DNA of 48,748 nt from Syntrophaceae bacterium (GTDB lineage: Bacteria > Desulfobacterota > Syntrophia > Syntrophales > Smithellaceae), in contig PLGI01000124.1 of NCBI GenBank assembly GCA_003139775.1, positions 1 to 48,748 on the forward strand. Direction: 5' to 3'. The position numbers and the translations under genes are program-made. The first letter of the stretch is position 1. Each line of letters begins with the position of its first letter. Under the pieces are notes generated by a model, which had not been told where the DNA came from, did no database searches, and saw only the letters and a program-made list of their open reading frames with translations. Below, piece after piece: positions 42,599 through 48,748 of this stretch.

Positions 42599-44443
42599 TC
42601 ACTTGTCATTTCTTAAATGAGAATATATTTTTTCAGCTATTTCCTTACCAATTCCCGGCGCCTTTTGCAATTGTTCAAGTGTCGCATTCTTAACTTGCAG
42701 AGCTGAACCGAAATGTTTTAGCAGTATTTTTCTGCGTGCCTCACCGACATCTTCAATGCGATCTAAGATTGAAGACAAATCTTCTTTTTGTTTGAGCTGA
42801 TGGTGATAGCTCAAAGCAAAACGATGCGCTTCATCCCGCACTTGCTGAAGCATCCGTAATGCCTGCGGCCAGGCGGAAAGATAAATGGCGTCTTTACGCC
42901 GCGACAGATAAACTCTATCTTCGTATTTTCCGCCTTTCTTTTTACTAATGCCTTTACTGGAAAATATGACGCGCTCTTCCTTCGCCAAACCAATGACATC
43001 TATTTTAATTTTTAAATCTTTCAAGACGGAAAGAGCGACATTTAACTGGCCTTTGCCGCCATCAACAACAACTAAATCCGGCAGATTTTCTCCCCGCGTA
43101 AACCGGCGCGAGAGCACTTCGTACATCATGGCATAATCGTCAGACTCCGATACTGTCTTTATCCGATAGCGCCGATAGCTCGACTTGTCCGGCTCACCGT
43201 CCTGGAACACAACCATCGACCCCACAGCATGTTTGCCGCTGATATTGGAAATATCATAACACTCCATCCTCTGCGGCAGTTTCGTGAGCGATAGTTTTTC
43301 CTGAAGAATTTTCATGCCTGCTGTTTTCTGTTCTTCCTTTTTCTGCCCGGATTCCCAGAGGCTGCGGGCATTGGCAACGGCCAGATCCAGCAAAGCATTT
43401 TTTGTTCCGCGAGAAGGTACAGTCAGTGCGACCTTTTTCTCTTTCTTATCCGTCAGCCATTCGATAATGACTGCTTCATCCGGCAAAAGACAGGGAATAA
43501 TGATTTCGTCTGGAATATTCGCGCCGCCATCGTAATATTGAACAAGGCAGGATGAAATAATTTCGACCGGATCCATTTTCATTTTAACCGGCGCAAATGA
43601 TTTGCTGCCCAAAAGCTTTCCCCCGCGCACAAATAAAATACAAAGCTGATAATTAATATCACGCGCATAAACACCTAGAACATCCTGATCCTTTGTGCCG
43701 CCCCAATCGACATTTTGCCTCTCCAGCGCGTGCTCCAAGGCGCCGATGCGGTCACGCAGGCGCGCGGCCTCTTCAAAGTTTAAATTTTGCGCCGCCTCTT
43801 CCATTTGCGCTTTGATCCCGGAAATCAATTCGCGACGCCTTCCCTGCAAAAAAGAAACTACGTTTTCGACTAATTTTCGATAAGAATCCTCATCGATCAA
43901 TCCCTTACAGGGAGCGGGACAGCGACCAATCTGATGTTCCAGACACGGCCTTGGCCTCAGTTTGAAATTGCGGTTACGGCAACTGCGCAGTGGAAATACC
44001 TGCTGAACAAAACGCAGAGTTTCCTTCGCGGCCAGCCCCGATGGATACGGGCCGAAATACAGAGCGGCATTGTTCACTCGCTTGCGCACCAGTTGCAGGC
44101 GCGGAAATTTTTCCGTGGGATCAAGGGATAAATGATAATAAGTTTTATCGTCGCGCAAATTGACGTTATAGCGGGGACGATGGCGCTTGATTAAGTTGTT
44201 CTCTAAAATCAGCGCTTCTTTTTCCGTGGAGGTGGTAATAAATTCAATATCGTTAACCCGCGCCATCAGAAACGGCGCCATGGGGCGTGTGTCCTTGCCG
44301 GTAAAATAAGAGCTGATACGGCTTTTTAAATCATTGGCCTTGCCAACGTAAATAACCTTCCCCTGCGCGTCTTTCATGATATAAACGCCGGGACTGCGCG
44401 GGGCGGAAGTCATTTTTTCTTTTAAAATGATTTTTTCTGACAT
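42599..44443 (-). CDS. uvrC: Excinuclease ABC subunit C
   Basis: The 614-residue nuclease makes both incisions in nucleotide excision repair. The N-terminal GIY-YIG domain begins SPGVYIMKDAQGKVIYVGKA. The cysteine motif CRNRNFKLRPRPCLEHQIGRC lies in the middle of the N-terminal half, followed by the UVR motif near 200-235. The RNase H-like domain has YDISNISG and VVDGGKGQL. Two helix-hairpin-helix motifs end the protein. UvrB is encoded farther along on the same strand. uvrA is not in the window. Confidence 0.97.
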   Translation of the reverse strand: MSEKIILKEKMTSAPRSPGVYIMKDAQGKVIYVGKANDLKSRISSYFTGKDTRPMAPFLMARVNDIEFITTSTEKEALILENNLIKRHRPRYNVNLRDDKTYYHLSLDPTEKFPRLQLVRKRVNNAALYFGPYPSGLAAKETLRFVQQVFPLRSCRNRNFKLRPRPCLEHQIGRCPAPCKGLIDEDSYRKLVENVVSFLQGRRRELISGIKAQMEEAAQNLNFEEAARLRDRIGALEHALERQNVDWGGTKDQDVLGVYARDINYQLCILFVRGGKLLGSKSFAPVKMKMDPVEIISSCLVQYYDGGANIPDEIIIPCLLPDEAVIIEWLTDKKEKKVALTVPSRGTKNALLDLAVANARSLWESGQKKEEQKTAGMKILQEKLSLTKLPQRMECYDISNISGKHAVGSMVVFQDGEPDKSSYRRYRIKTVSESDDYAMMYEVLSRRFTRGENLPDLVVVDGGKGQLNVALSVLKDLKIKIDVIGLAKEERVIFSSKGISKKKGGKYEDRVYLSRRKDAIYLSAWPQALRMLQQVRDEAHRFALSYHHQLKQKEDLSSILDRIEDVGEARRKILLKHFGSALQVKNATLEQLQKAPGIGKEIAEKIYSHLRNDK

Positions 44444-44470
44444 AGGTTATTTAAAATAATCCTTATAAAA

Positions 44471-46162
44471 TCAACGGCAGTCCCCTTTATTTTTTGCCAT
44501 TTCTAACAATTTACAATTTCCTAATTCACACGTTTTTTGCGCATCGCGGCAGCTTTGCTTTTTATTGCCCTGCTTTAAATAAGCAACTCCCCTGTTGTAG
44601 TAGGCATCGGTATAATCCAATTTCAGCCGGATTGCCTTGTTATAATCCTCTATGGCACGCTGATACTGGCCAAAATTATAGTAACTATTTCCACGGATGA
44701 AATAGGGTTCTGCATAACCAGCATCTAGGCGAATAGCCTCGTTACAATCCTCTATGGCACGCTGATACTGGCCTAGGTCAAAGTAAGCAAACCCCCGACT
44801 AATGTAGGACGGTGGATAGTTTGGTTTTATGCTTATGGCCTCATTATAATTATCAACAGCCTCTTTGATTTTTCCGGCTTTAACAAGGGTTAGGCCGAAA
44901 CCATTAAGCGCCACATAATTATTTTTCGTAACCTGCAAGGCATGATTAAAAAGTTTGATATCGTTTTTCCAGTAATCGCATTGCTTCCATGATAAAACCG
45001 CCAGAAGTACAAGAAAGGCTATTGCCGCAGTGGAAAAAAACTTTTTTCTTGTTGCTTCACTTTTAATCAAAGCAGGTATTCCCCAAACCAACATGATGCT
45101 AATGCCGATAGAGGGTAGGTAATGGTAGCGATCGGCCATCGCGAAATCTCCGACCTTAATGATTCCGATAACAGGTGCAATAGTTATCACGTACCATATC
45201 CATCCGATAAAAAGATACGGCAGACGTCTAACCATTACAATGACAAAAGTTGTGATAACGAGAATCAGTAAGGATGCTACTATTACCGGCAGCAAAGGAA
45301 TTTGAGCAGAGAAAGGATAGAAAACAGCCATATCGTGAGGCCAGAATGTTTTTTCCAGATAAGTAACAAAAGAAACAAGTGCACTGGCGAGCCGTGAATT
45401 TAAGGAATACTGAAAATATTTTCCGGAGGGCTTGTACTGAGCGTAAAGTGTGATGATGGAAAAAACAGTGGATAAAATAAAAAAAGGTGTCTTTTCCTTC
45501 AATTGCCATAAAATTAAATTACCTTTTTTCAATTCAAAACGTCCCAGCGGCCAGTAATCCAGAAGAATCATAACCACGGGTAAAGTTACAACCATGGGCT
45601 TGCTCATCAGAGCGCAGATAAATGAGAAAAGAACGAGCAGATACCTTCTTATAACCGGTTTTTCCGTGTAATAGACATAAAGGCAAAGAGTAAGCATCCA
45701 GAAAAACGCGCTTAAAACATCTTTGCGTTCAGAAATCCAAGCGACTGATTCCACATGCAAAGGATGAAGAGCGAATAGAGCGGCGACAAAAGCACTTTTC
45801 CAGAGAGCTCCGGTCATGCGGTTGAAAAGCCAGAAAAGCAGAAGAGTGCTCAGGATATGCAGGATAAGATTGGTCATGTGATAACCACCGGCATTCAAAC
45901 CAAAGAGTTGATAGTCAAACATCAGGGATAGCCATGTCAGGGGGTGCCAGAATTGGGCGTAGGTTGTACTGAACGCCCAGCGAATTCCTTCCAGCGAAAT
46001 GCCGGACTTTATGCGAAAATTATCGGTAACATAAATGTTATCATCAAGTTTGATGAAGTCATATTGATTCACCTGCCAGAAGACAGCGAGTGTAATCGCT
46101 GCCAAAACGACATAAACAATTAGAATCTGTTCCTTGGAACTAATATTTATTTTATTTAGCAT
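44471..46162 (-). CDS. Membrane glycosyltransferase-like protein with TPR repeats
   Basis: The 563-residue protein has an N-terminal GT-C-like membrane region (about 10-400, ten or more helices). Segments are FIKLDDNIYVTDN, FWHPLTWLSLMFDY, ALHPLHVESVAWISERKDV and MSKPMVVTLPVVMILLDYWP, the standard pattern of the TPR-linked membrane family. The C terminus has three to four TPR repeats (YQRAIEDCNEAIRLD, YQRAIEDYNKAIRLK). The family is believed to transfer sugars at the membrane, but the substrate is unknown. GCGGAAG lies 6 bases before the ATG at 46162. Two TPR units are nearly identical in DNA over about 31 bases (44641-44671 and 44743-44773), 102 bases apart, showing a recent duplication. Confidence 0.8.
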   Translation of the reverse strand: MLNKINISSKEQILIVYVVLAAITLAVFWQVNQYDFIKLDDNIYVTDNFRIKSGISLEGIRWAFSTTYAQFWHPLTWLSLMFDYQLFGLNAGGYHMTNLILHILSTLLLFWLFNRMTGALWKSAFVAALFALHPLHVESVAWISERKDVLSAFFWMLTLCLYVYYTEKPVIRRYLLVLFSFICALMSKPMVVTLPVVMILLDYWPLGRFELKKGNLILWQLKEKTPFFILSTVFSIITLYAQYKPSGKYFQYSLNSRLASALVSFVTYLEKTFWPHDMAVFYPFSAQIPLLPVIVASLLILVITTFVIVMVRRLPYLFIGWIWYVITIAPVIGIIKVGDFAMADRYHYLPSIGISIMLVWGIPALIKSEATRKKFFSTAAIAFLVLLAVLSWKQCDYWKNDIKLFNHALQVTKNNYVALNGFGLTLVKAGKIKEAVDNYNEAISIKPNYPPSYISRGFAYFDLGQYQRAIEDCNEAIRLDAGYAEPYFIRGNSYYNFGQYQRAIEDYNKAIRLKLDYTDAYYNRGVAYLKQGNKKQSCRDAQKTCELGNCKLLEMAKNKGDCR

Positions 46163-46535
46163 AGTAAACTTCCGCCTGTACTTGTACCACATGTAAGGTT
46201 AGAGTTCAGCCATTTTTTGATTATTTCCGAAATGTTGTATGAATTGGGAAACCGAGAAAAACAGCATTAAAAGGAAGAAGTTTATAATACCAAGTTGCTT
46301 TCAAAAAATAATATATAAATTTTTGAAAGCTTACTTGGTATTATGCCCGGTAAATCAACCTTTTAATATTTGATAGCTACTTGGTATAACTATTTTATTA
46401 TCACTGGATTCCTCCGGCACGTGTGACCCCGTGTGACCCCATGGTGCCCTTTAGGGTATTTAGGTTATGCGCAGGACTCCGCGCTTATTCTCCGGTGTAT
46501 ATATACTGGATGCAATTGAATGACGTGAAGTGGAA
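46163..46535. other. 373-base gap with a long palindrome and short tandem repeat
   Basis: No gene is visible. The gap contains the inverted repeat at 46285-46343, another ACTTGGTATAA at 46379-46389, a 10-bp tandem duplication GTGTGACCCC at 46421-46440, and a piece similar to the MITE-like element at 46439. Confidence 0.7.
46285..46343. repeat. 59-bp inverted-repeat element
   Basis: TAATACCAAGT and ACTTGGTATTA form the outer 11-bp arms. GCTTTCAAAAA and TTTTTGAAAGC form inner 11-bp arms around a 12-base A+T core. One arm has a 1-base and the other a 2-base spacer. The short length and terminal palindrome suggest a mobile, MITE-like unit. ACTTGGTATAA follows at 46379. Confidence 0.75.
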
Positions 46536-48530
46536 CTAACCCATCTCCAGCAGAATTTTGTTCAGCTCTTTTAGCTCGTCACGCAGTTCGGCGGCGTGTT
46601 CAAATTCCATATTCTTTGCCGCCTGCTTCATTTCTTTCGTAAGCTTGGCGATCAACGCCGGTAAATCTTCCTCTCTGGCCGGAATTATTTTTCCTTTAGC
46701 ATCTAACGGCACAGTCATATAGTCGGCTTCATAAATTGAACCCAAAACATTGCTGATCGATTTTTTAATTGACTCCGGCGTGATATTATTTTCTTCATTA
46801 TATTTCTTTTGAATAATCCTGCGGCGCTTGGTTTCATCAAGACAGGCCTGAATTGATTTGGTGATCTTATCCGCATACATGATGACTTTGCCGCTGATGT
46901 TTCGCGAGGCTCGTCCGCTGGTCTGGATAAGCGACCGCTCGGAACGCAAAAATCCTTCCTTGTCGGCATCGAGTATCGCCACCAGCGATACTTCGGGAAT
47001 GTCCAAACCCTCGCGCAAAAGATTGACGCCCACCAGCACATCAAATTCACCCAGGCGCAAATCCCTTATGATGCTGACTCGCTCCAGGGTATGGATATCG
47101 GAATGAAGATAGCGCACTCTAATGTCCAGGCCTGCATAGTAATCAGTTAAATTTTCCGCCATTCTTTTGGTTAGCGTCGTCACCAGCACTCGTTCATTCT
47201 TGTTAATTCTCAGCCTGATTTCTTCGAGCAAATCGTCAACCTGATGCTTTGCCGGTTTTACTTCAATTTCCGGATCCATGAGTCCCGTCGGACGAATGAT
47301 TTGCTCTACTCTTTTGCCGTTAGTTTTTTGCAACTCATAAACAGCCGGTGTGGCAGAAATATATAGCCTCTGGTTGGCTAAGGCCTCATATTCGTCGAAA
47401 CGCAAGGGGCGGTTATCCAGCGCGGAAGGCAGACGGAAGCCGTATTTAATCAGTGTTTCTTTCCGTGATCTGTCGCCACGGTACATACCGGCAATTTGCG
47501 GCAACGTAGCATGACTTTCATCCACGATAATGAGCGCATCTTCGGGCAGATATTCCATGAGCGTCGGCGGCGGCTGGCCAGGCTTGCGTCCGGTTAAATG
47601 GCGGGAATAATTTTCTATCCCCTGACAATAGCCCATCTCCTCCATCATCTCCAGATCAAAATTAGTGCGCTGCTCAAGACGCTGCATCTCGAGGAGTTTA
47701 TTTTGTTCTTTATATTCAGCCAGCGTCAAAGCCAGTTCGGCGCGGATATCGGCCATCGCTCTTTTGAGATTTTCGCGTGTGGTAACATAGTGGCTGCCGG
47801 GATAAACGGCTGTTTTATTAACCGTGCTTATTTTCTTACCCCGCAGCGGATCAATCAATATCATTGATTCGATGGTATCGCCGAAAAATTCTATCCGCAG
47901 GGCCTGCTCGTCTTCATAAGGAGGAAATATTTCCACCACGTCACCGCGCACACGAAAAGTGCCGCGATGAAAATCAATGTCGTTGCGCTCATATTGAATT
48001 TCCACCAATTTGCGCAGTAATTCATCACGCGGGAAATCTTTGCCCACTTCCAGTTGGACAATCATCTCTAAATAGGCATCCGGCGAGCCCAAACCGTAAA
48101 TGCAGGAAACACTGGCGACAATTATAACATCACGCCTTGTCAAAAGGGAATGCGTTGCCGAATGGCGCATTTTATCAATTTCTTCGTTGATGGCGGAATC
48201 TTTTTCAATGTAGGTATCGGTGGTGGGCAGATAAGCTTCCGGCTGATAATAATCATAATAGCTGACAAAATATTCCACGGCATTTTCCGGAAAGAGGCCT
48301 TTGAATTCTTCGTATAACTGTGCTGCCAGAGTTTTATTATGCGCGATGATCAGCGCCGGACGCTGAACGCGTTCGATAACATTGGCAATAGTGAAAGTTT
48401 TGCCGGAACCGGTAACGCCTAAAAGCACCTGATGCTCTTTTCCCTTTTCCAAACCATTCACTAAATCTAAAATTGCCTGCGGCTGATCACCCGCCGGAAC
48501 AAAATCAGTTATCATCGAAAATTTTTCCAT
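46536..48530 (-). CDS. uvrB: Excinuclease ABC subunit B
   Basis: The 664-residue DNA damage helicase of nucleotide excision repair begins [20 protein letters not shown]. Walker A GVTGSGKT and the beta-hairpin region [12 protein letters not shown] are present, with DESHA, the helicase motifs YISATP and [12 protein letters not shown], then [10 protein letters not shown]-terminal UVR motif ([13 protein letters not shown]) binds UvrC. The length is typical. An in-frame TTG at 48545 is less likely than the ATG at 48530, which follows AAAGG. It stands alone on the minus strand, with repeat-rich gaps on both sides. Confidence 0.97.
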   Translation of the reverse strand: MEKFSMITDFVPAGDQPQAILDLVNGLEKGKEHQVLLGVTGSGKTFTIANVIERVQRPALIIAHNKTLAAQLYEEFKGLFPENAVEYFVSYYDYYQPEAYLPTTDTYIEKDSAINEEIDKMRHSATHSLLTRRDVIIVASVSCIYGLGSPDAYLEMIVQLEVGKDFPRDELLRKLVEIQYERNDIDFHRGTFRVRGDVVEIFPPYEDEQALRIEFFGDTIESMILIDPLRGKKISTVNKTAVYPGSHYVTTRENLKRAMADIRAELALTLAEYKEQNKLLEMQRLEQRTNFDLEMMEEMGYCQGIENYSRHLTGRKPGQPPPTLMEYLPEDALIIVDESHATLPQIAGMYRGDRSRKETLIKYGFRLPSALDNRPLRFDEYEALANQRLYISATPAVYELQKTNGKRVEQIIRPTGLMDPEIEVKPAKHQVDDLLEEIRLRINKNERVLVTTLTKRMAENLTDYYAGLDIRVRYLHSDIHTLERVSIIRDLRLGEFDVLVGVNLLREGLDIPEVSLVAILDADKEGFLRSERSLIQTSGRASRNISGKVIMYADKITKSIQACLDETKRRRIIQKKYNEENNITPESIKKSISNVLGSIYEADYMTVPLDAKGKIIPAREEDLPALIAKLTKEMKQAAKNMEFEHAAELRDELKELNKILLEMG

Positions 48531-48559
48531 AGCACCTTTTAACAAACACGCGTTTTATC

Positions 48560-48596
48560 GGGCTGTTCAAAAGCTTGTCCCGTATCTGATACGGGA
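48560..48596. repeat. Partial copy of the GGGCTGTTCAAAA element with a palindrome
   Basis: GGGCTGTTCAAAA (48560-48572) matches the end of the element at 41831. It is followed by TCCCGTATC-T-GATACGGGA (48578-48596), a perfect 9-bp palindrome. The window ends before the other terminus could be found. Confidence 0.6.
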
Positions 48597-48672
48597 TGTC
48601 CAAATGCAAAGCGTGAAAGATCAAGCTTAAAGCCTTATTTTTTAATTTTATGGAACTTTTAACCAGTCTTAG

Positions 48673-48748
48673 ATGTTTAACCTATCACGTCCCATCCAAT
48701 TTGACGATGAAAGAACATTTGAATATTACAGTAGAGTAGAGAGCTGGC
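48673..48748 (+). CDS. Possible 5' end of an unidentified gene, cut by the window
   Basis: An ATG opens a frame running to the window end, reading MFNLSRPIQFDDERTFEYY and five further residues. The composition looks protein-like, but only 25 codons are seen and no ribosome site precedes it. It could be chance. Confidence 0.25.
   Translation, partial: MFNLSRPIQFDDERTFEYYSRVESW

Overview
The window looks like chromosome from an anaerobic bacterium, most likely a Desulfobacterota lineage of the Syntrophus/Smithella kind. This is inferred from gene content, not from a marker gene: indolepyruvate:ferredoxin oxidoreductase with an FrhB-like iron-sulfur partner, rubredoxin, rubrerythrin and a flavodiiron protein, a FeoA-FeoB ferrous iron transporter, two nitroreductase-type flavoproteins, and many short palindromic intergenic repeats. 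No rRNA gene, CRISPR array or complete insertion sequence is visible. There is one tRNA (Asn).

Layout. Positions 86-5069 hold an HD-GYP response regulator overlapping the NAD(P)HX repair gene, then a nitroreductase and a zinc alcohol dehydrogenase. Positions 5175-7655 carry a long class II aldolase and fructose-1,6-bisphosphatase, a gluconeogenic pair. Positions 7873-10698 hold an exported nitroreductase and three accessory genes (DUF6429 plus zinc ribbon, a lone LexA-type DNA-binding domain, DUF2806). mutS, a small membrane protein and an OmpV-like outer-membrane protein follow. Positions 14832-17209 are an oxygen and peroxide defence set (rubrerythrin, a 52-residue rubredoxin, flavodiiron protein) followed by a conserved membrane protein. 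iorB, iorA and an FrhB-like gene form a tight operon at 18612-22343.

The most distinctive part is 22750-27821, a roughly 5 kb island at the 3' end of tRNA-Asn. It is bounded by a 17-bp direct repeat of the tRNA end and has no surviving integrase. It carries a self-inhibited Fic AMP-transferase with a clear promoter and operator, and a large archaeo-eukaryotic-type primase, superfamily 2 helicase and phospholipase-D-like fusion (TOTE type). This reads as a defence or conflict cargo island. A second foreign-looking gene, an A+T-rich Mrr-like nuclease with a C-terminal SEC-C zinc motif, lies at 33638-35959.

The rest is largely housekeeping: copper export (CopA, CopZ), a metallo-beta-lactamase-fold hydrolase, a small haem-type membrane protein, YgiQ radical SAM protein, a mannose-6-phosphate isomerase-type cupin, a YgjP-like metallopeptidase, a DUF2156 protein, FeoAB, a lipoprotein, MntP, UvrC, a membrane glycosyltransferase with TPR repeats, and UvrB. 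mutS, uvrC and uvrB make the window rich in DNA repair. Intergenic spaces hold several palindrome families and at least one MITE-like element.
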